This document shows, piece after piece, positions 1 through 6,667 of a DNA stretch of 7,513 nucleotides. The notes beneath the pieces are model-generated. The model was not told the origin of the DNA. It worked only from the letters and a program-made list of their open reading frames with translations, and did no database searches. Source of the stretch: an uncultured Flavobacteriaceae bacterium (GTDB lineage: Bacteria > Bacteroidota > Bacteroidia > Flavobacteriales > Flavobacteriaceae); NCBI GenBank assembly GCA_913031655.1, contig CAJWFY010000070.1:1-7513 (forward strand). The letters are read 5' to 3'. Positions within the stretch are counted from its first letter, which is position 1. Every line of letters starts with the position of its first letter. Made by a program: the position numbers and the translations under genes.

Positions 1-1
1 G

Positions 2-622
2 GGTGATTTAAAAGACTTTTTGTCTTTTGATTTAAGCTTTTTTAATTTAAACTATAATAATCGTATTGGATTTATTCAAAGAGTTCTTCCTGATGGTAAT
101 ATAAAAAGTGAAAGGGGTAATGTTGGAGATGCACAAATTTATGGTGTAGAATCATTATTAGACTTTAATCTTAAGCCTTTTATTTCAAAACCTAATTCTC
201 CAATTGTATTGAATTATTTCATAAACTTCTCAATAATTGATTCTAAATATACACGATCAAAAGAATCAGGGGTAAAAGGAAAAAAAGTAGAATTTGTTCC
301 TAATCAAAATTTGAAAACAGGTCTTAAGTTTGGATATAAGAACCTTTTAATGAATCTGCAATATAGTTATTTATCAAGTCAGTTTACGGATTCATCAAAT
401 GCTGTAGAGGGTAATTTAAGTGGTCTAATAGGTCTTATTCCTTCCTATGAAATTATGGATTTTTCTTCATCCTTTTTGTTTAGACGTTTTAGAATTGAAG
501 CTGGAGTTAATAATCTGTTAAATACAAAGTATTTTACAAGACGAGCCACAGGATACCCTGGCCCAGGGATAATTCCTGCTGCCCCAAAAACATATTATAT
601 AACATTACAATACAAAATTTAA
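2..622 (+). CDS. FecA-like TonB-dependent outer-membrane receptor, C-terminal fragment
   Basis: This is the last 206 residues of a TonB-dependent receptor. The reading frame is open to the left edge from base 2; the TTG at base 20 is an internal Leu codon, not a start. Seen directly: alternating polar/aromatic beta-strand segments typical of an outer-membrane barrel, the segment 'GNVGDAQIYGVES' common in late barrel strands, and a 'NNLLNTKYFTRRATGYPGPGI' stretch close to the C-terminus followed by a last strand ending 'ITLQYKI'. The RRATGYPGPG signature is what I associate with Bacteroidota receptors annotated as FecA-type (Fe(III)-dicitrate-like). The family moves ferric chelates across the outer membrane with energy from TonB-ExbBD. 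The signal peptide, TonB box, plug and most of the barrel lie outside the window, so substrate cannot be judged. The last residue is Ile rather than the more usual aromatic. Receptor class is secure; the FecA subtype is probable. Confidence 0.9.
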   Translation, partial: GDLKDFLSFDLSFFNLNYNNRIGFIQRVLPDGNIKSERGNVGDAQIYGVESLLDFNLKPFISKPNSPIVLNYFINFSIIDSKYTRSKESGVKGKKVEFVPNQNLKTGLKFGYKNLLMNLQYSYLSSQFTDSSNAVEGNLSGLIGLIPSYEIMDFSSSFLFRRFRIEAGVNNLLNTKYFTRRATGYPGPGIIPAAPKTYYITLQYKI

Positions 623-667
623 TTTCCAGTTAACTTAAACGTTTATATGGTTTAAAACCTAACAAAT

Positions 668-1018
668 ATGTGCTTAAAAAGTAGAATTATAATTAATCAT
701 CCCGATGGATATCTAGCTTCCTGTCAATGTGGTATATTTTCTTTGAGTTTCAAAAATATATATCTAGAACTTACCTTAGATGAACTAAATAGCTTTAAGG
801 AATATATTAAATCAGTAAATATTGACTATTGGCAATGTGAATTATCATGTCACCCTCAATGCAAAAGAAAAATTCCTATTCCTACAAGTCAAATTAATCT
901 GATGCTAGTATTTACAAAAGAAGAATTTATCTCTTTGAAAGATATTGTTTTTGTAAATCAAAATAAATTAAAAAACAATCTGCGTTACAAATTATTGAAT
1001 AACTATAATTTAAATTAA
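668..1018 (+). CDS. Small cysteine-rich protein, DUF6686-like
   Basis: A 116-residue protein starting at ATG 668, 45 bp after the receptor stop with no strong terminator between, so probably co-transcribed with it. It has no signal peptide or membrane segment and is likely cytoplasmic. Seen directly: six cysteines, at residues 2, 19, 21, 57, 61 and 65, arranged as a CxC pair (19-21) and a CxxxCHxxC cluster (57-65), followed by 'KRKIPIPTSQINLML'. The layout, Cys pair followed by a short beta segment (GIFSLSFKNI), a helix, then R-K-I-P-I-P-T, resembles the small Bacteroidota family I know as DUF6686; the family name is from memory. No function is established. The spaced Cys/His residues could bind zinc or iron, and the position next to an iron-chelate receptor makes a metal-linked role plausible but unproven. 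Confidence 0.75.
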   Translation: MCLKSRIIINHPDGYLASCQCGIFSLSFKNIYLELTLDELNSFKEYIKSVNIDYWQCELSCHPQCKRKIPIPTSQINLMLVFTKEEFISLKDIVFVNQNKLKNNLRYKLLNNYNLN

Positions 1019-1330
1019 AAAAATTTGTTTGTTGTGTGTTTTTCAATAAAACAATAATGTTAAAAACATCCTATTGGTTTAATATTTGTTAAACTTAAGA
1101 CAGCGTTTTTGGCAAAAAAAATATTCTTCCCTGTCAAAGCATTACTTATTAATGCTTCAATCCCTTTCCCTAAATACTTTTCTTTAAGCTCACTGGAATA
1201 AACACCTTATATAAGAGACTTTGTTTGGATAAACAGGATTTAATTAAAACTTTTACAATAATATAATTACACTATATTTCTTATAAAAGGGTTTCAAATT
1301 TTTGATAAAATTTAATTTAAATTGTTTTTT
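1019..1330. other. Non-genic gap between convergent genes
   Basis: This 312-bp stretch lies between two converging transcription units, so terminators rather than promoters are expected. It has no intact gene. Three weak structures are visible: an AT-only hairpin with 6-bp arms GTTTAA/TTAAAC at 1077-1094; an AT-only 7-bp hairpin AAATTTT/AAAATTT at 1296-1313; and a run of eight T at 1325-1332 on the plus strand. None is a convincing intrinsic terminator. The middle part (about 1100-1200) is less AT-biased than its flanks. On the minus strand it carries a 48-codon open stretch without a start codon (1206 down to 1060), discussed in the findings as a possible gene remnant. Confidence 0.7.
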
Positions 1331-3544
1331 TTAATAGCAATCCATCAATATTTGACCATTGTTTTGATAATAACTCAATGGCCTTTCAAGATTAGTTTTG
1401 GAAATTTCATTTAATGTGTTTAAAACGGAATTTTGCATTTTTATAGAACCACAAATCATAAAAACTTCCCCTTCTTCTAGTGCCTTAATAACTCTAGTTT
1501 GATTTTTTAATATCAAATCTTGAACATGTTCTTTTTCATTGCTCTGTGATAATGCAAATTGAAAAGTATTCATTTGATTTTGAATAATTTTATTTTTCTT
1601 ACTCCTCATAGAGTAGTCTTCTAAAACCTCTTTGTAGCATTGGAAGGAATCCTTTGTTCTTCCTCCCCATATTAATTGAATATTTGTTTTAGCATTCTTA
1701 ATTATCATTCCTAAAAATGGTGCTATTCCAGTTCCATTTGCAATTAACCAAACAGAAGAGGCCTCTTTTGGAAAATAAAACTTTTCATTTTTTTCAATAC
1801 TTGCTGAAATTATATCGCCTTCCTTTAAAGTGCATAAATAGGTTGAACAAATTCCCTTAGGATGCCATTTAACGCTTAAAATTATATCTCCTTCTATTTT
1901 TGCTATTGAATATTTCCTTAAATTACTATTTAATGGTGGTTTGATATTAAAAAGATCTCCTGATTGAAAAGTGATTTTTTTCTTTGATTTCAGTCTTAAA
2001 ATTGATGTGTTATCAGAATTTAGAATTGTCCTTTTTATAACTTCAAATTCATATTTTAACATCGGATTATTATTTTTGTGGTTCAATTTAATATTCAAGT
2101 TCATTCGTGTATTCTTGTTCCAATTTTTTATCCAGTTTAGAAAAGAAGATTCAGATTGATCATCTATTTTAGATACTTCGTTCAAGGGAATAAAATTATG
2201 ATGGCTGTGAAGTAATGCGTCTATTTTTATTGCAAAATAGCAGAAATGAGGATATTCTAATGAGCCAAAACCAACTACAGAAAAGCGAATTTTATTTTTA
2301 ACTTGTATTTTTTTGAATAGTTTTTCAAATTTAACAGCATTACTAGGGGCGTCGCCATCGCCATATGTTGATGTAAATACTATCATATGATTGGCATTTT
2401 CATAGGAATTATAGTCATTCAGTGATGCTAGGTGTGCTTTCTTTCCTTCTTTTATTAACGCTCTAAAAAATATTCTAGCCAGGGAGAATGTTTTACCAGT
2501 TTCTGAGCCAACAAGAATAATATATTCAGCTTCATCTTTATTAAATAACATCTTCGCTTTTTTAATTCTTTTACGCTGATTTAAGCTCATTGTAAATCCA
2601 GAAAAAATGAAAAATAATATGCTGATACTGGATAATAATAAAATAACAGACCAAAGAACATTCCCTCTGCCAGTGTGAAGGGTCATATTCCATTGAGAAG
2701 CAATTTTTGAAAAAGGGTATAAAACTTCACTTACAACTTCACCATTATATTGATTAATTAATATTTCTCTATCATTTAATGCTAATTGAAAATAATCTTC
2801 TGAATCTTTTGAAAAAGGAAAGGCTAGACTCCTAACTTCATTTAAACTCAAATCATTGAATGTTTTAATATTGAATAAATCCCTTCCTTTTTTTAAATAT
2901 TTTTTATTAAAAGTATGGCTGATAGGAGTCGTCTTTAGTATAGAAAATTTTTCTAATGAAAGATAAACCCCTGTGGAAGCAATAATTATAATTGGTATAA
3001 AAAACCAGCGAGTGAAAATAACGTGATAGCGTTGAGCAAAATTTGTTTCTTTAACTTTCTTGAATACTTTCTTGAATCCACCTTGTCTTTGAGCCATTAA
3101 AAATAAGCCTGTAATAGAAATTAAGCATAATAATAATGAGATTATTCCTACAAATAATCGTCCCAAACTTTTAAGAAATAATGATCGGTGAAGATTAGTT
3201 ATAAAACTAAAAAATGTTGATTGAGGTAAAACATTTCCTATTTTTTTTCCAGTCCTTGGATTGATATATATAATTTCATTGTTGCCTTTTTTAGAAATAA
3301 CAGATGCCTTAACAAAATCCTCTGCAGTAATTTCTATTTTTAAAACATCTGTATAATTCTTTTTTAAAGCTGTAATTGTTTCCGAAAGCCGAATACTATT
3401 TGGGCTAGTAACTAAAAAAGGCTGAGAAGCCTTAGATATCGGCTCCAAAGAGAGTATTACTCCTGTAACGGAGGCGAGTATAAGAAACAATGCTGAAACT
3501 GACGCAAGTATGAAATGACTATTACGCCAAAGAGAACCAATCAT
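1331..3544 (-). CDS. PepSY-TM / flavodoxin / FAD-NAD(P)H reductase fusion (putative ferric-chelate reductase)
   Basis: A 737-residue inner-membrane flavocytochrome-like reductase. Residues 1-325 form a PepSY_TM unit with four membrane segments (about 10-34, 127-151, 178-198, 295-320) and two presumed periplasmic loops. Candidate haem-ligand histidines are H10, H119 (LHRSLF), H174 and H290 (TLHTGRG). Residues 340-475 are flavodoxin-like, with FMN phosphate loop GSETGKT (346-352), STYGDGDAP (392-400) and GFGSLEYPHFC (425-435). Residues 495-737 are ferredoxin-reductase-like, with FAD motif RKYS (543-546), GICS (564-567), NAD(P)H motif GTGIAP (604-609), CGS (698-700) and a C-terminal Tyr. The cytoplasmic half therefore resembles a P450/sulfite-reductase flavoprotein. 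Known relatives: PepSY_TM proteins such as FoxB reduce ferric siderophores at the inner membrane. Inference: electrons pass NAD(P)H to FAD to FMN to haem to a periplasmic ferric chelate. It is the last gene of the operon, 9 nt after the DUF2271 gene; start is ATG at 3544. All flavin motifs look intact. The substrate is unknown; a sulfite-reductase label would be misleading. Confidence 0.93.
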   Translation of the reverse strand: MIGSLWRNSHFILASVSALFLILASVTGVILSLEPISKASQPFLVTSPNSIRLSETITALKKNYTDVLKIEITAEDFVKASVISKKGNNEIIYINPRTGKKIGNVLPQSTFFSFITNLHRSLFLKSLGRLFVGIISLLLCLISITGLFLMAQRQGGFKKVFKKVKETNFAQRYHVIFTRWFFIPIIIIASTGVYLSLEKFSILKTTPISHTFNKKYLKKGRDLFNIKTFNDLSLNEVRSLAFPFSKDSEDYFQLALNDREILINQYNGEVVSEVLYPFSKIASQWNMTLHTGRGNVLWSVILLLSSISILFFIFSGFTMSLNQRKRIKKAKMLFNKDEAEYIILVGSETGKTFSLARIFFRALIKEGKKAHLASLNDYNSYENANHMIVFTSTYGDGDAPSNAVKFEKLFKKIQVKNKIRFSVVGFGSLEYPHFCYFAIKIDALLHSHHNFIPLNEVSKIDDQSESSFLNWIKNWNKNTRMNLNIKLNHKNNNPMLKYEFEVIKRTILNSDNTSILRLKSKKKITFQSGDLFNIKPPLNSNLRKYSIAKIEGDIILSVKWHPKGICSTYLCTLKEGDIISASIEKNEKFYFPKEASSVWLIANGTGIAPFLGMIIKNAKTNIQLIWGGRTKDSFQCYKEVLEDYSMRSKKNKIIQNQMNTFQFALSQSNEKEHVQDLILKNQTRVIKALEEGEVFMICGSIKMQNSVLNTLNEISKTNLERPLSYYQNNGQILMDCY

Positions 3545-3553
3545 ATTTATTTA

Positions 3554-4039
3554 TTATGGCATCATTCGGACATATCGTATAAATCCTTTTCCTTCTACTT
3601 TACTTTTTATACTCTCAGATGTTAACTTAAATTCAACATCATCTGAATAATACCCCTGTTCTTCAACTGCAGATTCAAATCGAATACTATAACCTGTATC
3701 TATCTTTTCATTGGGGATTTTAAAAACACTTATTACTCTCTCACCTCCACCAATAGTTGCGCCTGAAATAGCATCTATTTTTGGTCTTAACTTTCCATAA
3801 AATTTCCACCACATGGGAATTTCACTATACCACTCTTTGTCTTCTCCGCGAACGTGAAGTGTTTTTTCATAATTTCCACTAGGATCAATTAATGATATTA
3901 TAACATAAGCTCTAAGCCCAGAATAATTCGTCATTTGTACCATACACTTTATATTAGTTGTTTCCATATATTTGGAAAAACTCAATAGAATAAAAGCACT
4001 ACAAAAACATATTACTAAAAGTTTTATTATTCGGTTCAT
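3554..4039 (-). CDS. Exported DUF2271 family protein
   Basis: A 161-residue protein with an N-terminal hydrophobic segment (about residues 5-22, after MNRIIK) that is a signal peptide or membrane anchor; there is no clear lipobox. The mature part matches the DUF2271 pattern: a beta-strand core 'YVIISLIDPSGNYEKTL' (45-61), then WY and an aromatic WWKFYG (77-82), then DAISGAT (89-95), and a further strand region to the C-terminus. DUF2271 proteins are predicted periplasmic, of unknown function, and to my knowledge commonly neighbour PepSY_TM genes, as here. The ATG at 4039 begins 1 nt after the ankyrin gene's stop codon, and the stop is 9 nt before the reductase start, so translational coupling is likely. 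Inference: a periplasmic partner of the reductase, for example in presenting substrate or in assembly. The family call is fairly secure; the role is a guess from context. Confidence 0.87.
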   Translation of the reverse strand: MNRIIKLLVICFCSAFILLSFSKYMETTNIKCMVQMTNYSGLRAYVIISLIDPSGNYEKTLHVRGEDKEWYSEIPMWWKFYGKLRPKIDAISGATIGGGERVISVFKIPNEKIDTGYSIRFESAVEEQGYYSDDVEFKLTSESIKSKVEGKGFIRYVRMMP

Positions 4040-4040
4040 T

Positions 4041-5528
4041 TTATCTGAGAAAATTTAATTTTACTTTTTTTAATAATTCATTTTCACTAGCAAGTTCAAA
4101 TACAGTTTCACCAAATTTTGTTTTGATGTTCTTATTAGCTCCGAGATTTAATAAGTACTTTATAATAGAATCATTTTCTGACATCATAGCAGCAAGATGC
4201 AAACTAGTATAACCTAAATTATTTTTTGCATTTATATCAATTTTAAACGGTGTTAAGCTTTTAAGGAGTTGAAGATTGTTTTTTTTAATAGCTATATGCA
4301 ATAATGTGTTGCCTTCATTTTGAACTTGATTGAAAGTTAATCCATTATTTTTAAGTAATGATAATTTTTTATTGAAATCATGAAGATTTTCAGGCTTAAA
4401 CGATTCAATTAAATAATATGCAATTGAATTGTAATTATTGTCTTTAATGTTGATGTTTGCTCCTTTTTTCAATAGAAAATCTACGACTTCTACCGAACTT
4501 TTATTCGTGGCTATTGAAAGAGCAGAAAGACCCTTTTTGTTTTTTAAGTCAAAATCTTCAACATATTCTGAAAGAAACTTAACTGAGTCTAAATTATTAC
4601 TAATCACTGAATTCATAAATGGAGAAATGCCATTATTATCTTGTAAATTTACGTCCACTCCTTTTTTAATGAAAAAAGAAAAAATTTCTAGATTATTATT
4701 TCTTTTTGCAATGTTATGTAAGGGGTTTTGTCCATTATCACCCACAACATTAACAGCTATTCCTAAGTTCTTTAGGAATTTATAAGTCTTAATTGGATTT
4801 TTAAAATTTCTTAAACCTTTACTAGCATACAACATTGCATTCCCTCCTTCTTTATTAAGTATCCTTGGATTAATTCCTTTTTTAATAAGTAGTTTTAGAA
4901 AAGGAATATTTCCTTTTTTAACAGCATAATTAAAAATATTATTCCCTTTTGGATCTTTGCCTCTAATATTAAACCCTTTAGAAATAAAATAGTTAAGTTC
5001 CTTTTCGGTTTTTAAATAAGGGGCTACAAGCAATAAAGTGTTTATTCCAGTTTTATTTTTTTCTTGTTTAAGTATAACACCATTTTTTTCAAACAATTCA
5101 TACACTTCAATGTTTTTTTGCCCTGTGGTAGCTGCAAATGTTACTGGTGTATTTCCATGGCTATCACGTAAATCTGTTTCTGCACCTTTCTCTAAAAGGT
5201 GTTTCATTATGTTTATATTTCCCTTGTAAGATGCCCAAAAAATATAAGTACGGCTATCATGGGTTTTTTTCTCTATACTGTTTCCTTCTATGGTTAATAA
5301 ATATTTTATGACATCGTCATTTGCATTCTCCAAAATCGCATATACTACTCCATCAAAAGCATATCTATTTAATTCAGAAGGGTTATTACCTTCAGAAATA
5401 TCTTTCTTTATATTTTCAATCGATTGATTTCGTTTCCAATAATCTCTTGATAAAAAAAGATTTTCTTGCGCTAAAACATCTGATGAACTTATTAGAATAA
5501 TTAGAAGAATACGTAAAATTGATTTCAT
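4041..5528 (-). CDS. Exported ankyrin-repeat protein
   Basis: A 495-residue protein with a Sec signal peptide (MKSILRILLI..., likely cleaved after Ala20 in DVLA|QEN). I chose ATG 5528; an in-frame GTG at 5534 would add only two residues and spoil the usual Met-Lys start. From about residue 90 to the C-terminus the chain is a tandem of about twelve ankyrin repeats of roughly 33 residues, several near consensus: 'KGNINIMKHLLEKGAETDLRD' type units, 'DNGQNPLHNIAKRNN', 'EGNTLLHIAIKKNN' and 'LGYTSLHLAAMMSEND'. Residues 21-89 precede the clear repeats and look like a degenerate cap. There is no enzyme domain. Ankyrin repeats bind proteins, so a periplasmic scaffold or chaperone for neighbouring products is plausible. 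Bacterial precedents such as Pseudomonas AnkB, encoded beside catalase KatB, show that exported ankyrin proteins can serve a haem enzyme encoded next door. It lies 13 nt after the upstream gene and 1 nt before the DUF2271 gene, so it is in the same operon. Confidence 0.92.
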   Translation of the reverse strand: MKSILRILLIILISSSDVLAQENLFLSRDYWKRNQSIENIKKDISEGNNPSELNRYAFDGVVYAILENANDDVIKYLLTIEGNSIEKKTHDSRTYIFWASYKGNINIMKHLLEKGAETDLRDSHGNTPVTFAATTGQKNIEVYELFEKNGVILKQEKNKTGINTLLLVAPYLKTEKELNYFISKGFNIRGKDPKGNNIFNYAVKKGNIPFLKLLIKKGINPRILNKEGGNAMLYASKGLRNFKNPIKTYKFLKNLGIAVNVVGDNGQNPLHNIAKRNNNLEIFSFFIKKGVDVNLQDNNGISPFMNSVISNNLDSVKFLSEYVEDFDLKNKKGLSALSIATNKSSVEVVDFLLKKGANINIKDNNYNSIAYYLIESFKPENLHDFNKKLSLLKNNGLTFNQVQNEGNTLLHIAIKKNNLQLLKSLTPFKIDINAKNNLGYTSLHLAAMMSENDSIIKYLLNLGANKNIKTKFGETVFELASENELLKKVKLNFLR

Positions 5529-5541
5529 ATCCACATTATTG

Positions 5542-6438
5542 TTATTTCACAAAAGATTCTATTAAAGGATAAATTTGTGCTTGTTCTTTTATAGCTTCAT
5601 CAAATAGATGCTTGTATAGTACTTTATTATTCACTTTAACCTCTAAAGAGAGATCTTTATTTCTCATAAATACTTCATTCCATTTTGTTCTAACTACTAA
5701 CCATTTTGTTGTATTCTCTTGCCACCAATTTGCAGCAAAATAGCATCTACTATCATCTACTCTTACATATGTATTATATCCTTTTTCTTTAGCAATAATC
5801 AGGTCTTCTTTACCCTGTTCACGTATAATTTTATCATTGTCTTGATCATGCAACCAACCGTAATCTTTTATTTCATGACGGTTACCACGCATTGTTAAGT
5901 TGTAATCACTTCGAGTTGTATATTCTCGTCTCGGTAATGGAGCGCTAGTTTTGCTTTCCCAGTAGCTTTTTCCATCAACGTGAACCCAAGATCCAGAACC
6001 CTCATAACGTGGACTATCATCTACCTGATAGACTTTTTGAGACCATTGTCCTTTTACCTCTTTTTGTTTTTTTCTTTGAAAATCCCATTTATAATTTGAA
6101 CTATACATGTAGAAGTCTGTGTTTTCATATAGCCAGTCTTGTCGCCAGTGCTTGACAACCATTGGATCTGAGGGATTTCCTACCTGTAAAATATGTTGAA
6201 TAGATATTAAATTATTCTTATCTATAACCAAACCTGCCCATTCTAATCCCTTCATTGTTTTTGTTTTTGAAGGCTTATATTCAGTTTCGCTTGAATAGTT
6301 AAATGTCTCCGCAAAATTATAGTTTACTTCAAAACATCCACACATTTTCTTTATAGCTTTTGCATCCTGTTTCTGTTTCTTTTGTGCATTAGCAGTTAAT
6401 GCTAATAATACTAAAATTAAATTGAAAAATGTTTTCAT
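5542..6438 (-). CDS. Exported DUF6607-like protein
   Basis: A 298-residue protein and first gene of the operon, starting at ATG 6438. It has a clean Sec signal peptide (MKTFFNLILVLLALTANA|QKK, cleavage near Ala18). The mature part opens with a lysine-rich stretch, then 'MCGCFEVNYNFAETF' (32-46) with a C33-x-C35 pair, a conserved-looking 'KHWRQDW' (96-102), many Trp/Tyr residues (for example DFYMYSSNYKWDF), a 'RGNRHEIKDYGWLHDQDNDKI' region (about 184-204), a third Cys at 232, and 'NWWQENTTKW'. This matches what I remember of the Bacteroidota/gammaproteobacterial family DUF6607; its function is unknown. The predicted mostly-beta, aromatic-rich body and the CGCFEV opening suggest a small-ligand-binding barrel, which is inference only. 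The operon position and export signal point to a periplasmic or cell-envelope role in the same iron or haem pathway. Confidence 0.87.
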   Translation of the reverse strand: MKTFFNLILVLLALTANAQKKQKQDAKAIKKMCGCFEVNYNFAETFNYSSETEYKPSKTKTMKGLEWAGLVIDKNNLISIQHILQVGNPSDPMVVKHWRQDWLYENTDFYMYSSNYKWDFQRKKQKEVKGQWSQKVYQVDDSPRYEGSGSWVHVDGKSYWESKTSAPLPRREYTTRSDYNLTMRGNRHEIKDYGWLHDQDNDKIIREQGKEDLIIAKEKGYNTYVRVDDSRCYFAANWWQENTTKWLVVRTKWNEVFMRNKDLSLEVKVNNKVLYKHLFDEAIKEQAQIYPLIESFVK

Positions 6439-6470
6439 TGTTTTGTGTTTTTAACATAATATCTGTTTTA

Positions 6471-6478
6471 CAAAAATA
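6471..6478 (-). promoter_or_regulatory. Bacteroidota-type -7 promoter element of the four-gene operon
   Basis: On the minus strand the bases read TATTTTTG, an exact fit to the Bacteroidota -7 consensus TAnnTTTG. Transcription would start near 6464, giving a leader of about 26 nt before ATG 6438. No clear TTTG/TTG -33 element is present at the usual 17-23 nt spacing; that place is occupied by the palindrome at 6487-6511. AT-rich sequence makes chance matches possible, but position and match are good. Confidence 0.55.
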
Positions 6479-6486
6479 GTTATTTA

Positions 6487-6511
6487 TAATTAGTCTTAAT
6501 AAGAATAATTA
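6487..6511. promoter_or_regulatory. 25-bp imperfect palindrome, candidate metalloregulator operator
   Basis: An inverted repeat is centred on A6499, with left arm TAATTAGTCTTA and right arm TAAGAATAATTA. Eleven of the twelve arm positions pair; only G6493 against A6505 fails. It begins 9 bp upstream of the predicted -7 element and covers the expected -33 region, the classic place for a dimeric repressor to block transcription. Given the iron-reduction genes it controls, a Fur- or DtxR-type metal sensor is the natural candidate, but I cannot assign the regulator because the sequence is not a textbook Fur or DtxR box. Confidence 0.45.
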
Positions 6512-6611
6512 ATATATTTGCCATAATTATAAGTTAATAATTCAAAAAAACTGCTTGACATTCTTTGAATAGAAATTGTTTTTATTAATTCTTAAATTCT
6601 ATTCTAAAAGG

Positions 6612-6642
6612 AAAGCCCACCTATTATAGATGGGCTTTTTTT
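6612..6642. terminator. Intrinsic terminator hairpin, possibly bidirectional
   Basis: Perfect 8-bp arms AAAGCCCA (6612-6619) and TGGGCTTT (6631-6638) are separated by 11 bases. They are GC-rich against an AT background and stand out clearly. On the minus strand the hairpin lies 26 nt beyond the stop of the carboxypeptidase-like gene and is followed by TTTCCTTTT, so it probably ends that transcript. On the plus strand it is followed by an uninterrupted run of seven T (6636-6642), a better terminator tail, although no plus-strand gene ends here. Confidence 0.8.
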
Positions 6643-6667
6643 AGGGATTGATAAAATTCCTTATAAA

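Noticed and set aside
649..659. 11-bp palindrome GGTTT-A-AAACC between receptor and small protein genes
   Set aside because: Short arms and no T-run after it, so not a terminator; no promoter motif nearby to make it an operator. Probably chance in AT-rich DNA.
1077..1094. GTTTAA/TTAAAC hairpin after the plus-strand genes
   Set aside because: Only 6 bp, nearly all A-T, and not followed by a T-run; too weak to call a terminator.
1296..1332. AT-only hairpin followed at a distance by eight T
   Set aside because: The stem has no G-C pair and the T-run is 11 bases away; could help end plus-strand transcription but cannot be supported as an intrinsic terminator.
1971..2159. 62-codon plus-strand open frame inside the reductase gene
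   Set aside because: Lies opposite well-supported coding sequence of the FAD domain region; the translation is low-complexity Phe/Ile-rich shadow sequence.
4438..4785. 115-codon plus-strand open frame inside the ankyrin gene
   Set aside because: Opposite clear ankyrin repeats; Ser/Phe/Leu-rich antisense shadow with no recognisable domain.
5038..5229. 63-codon plus-strand open frame inside the ankyrin gene
   Set aside because: Antisense shadow of ankyrin repeats with no independent support.
4041..5528. Ankyrin repeats as a DNA-level tandem repeat or an array
   Set aside because: The repetition is at protein level and diverged; the DNA units are not near-identical and there are no constant repeats with spacers.
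5529..5534. GTG start for the ankyrin gene two codons upstream
   Set aside because: ATG at 5528 gives a standard Met-Lys signal peptide; the GTG adds Met-Asp, which weakens the positive N-region.
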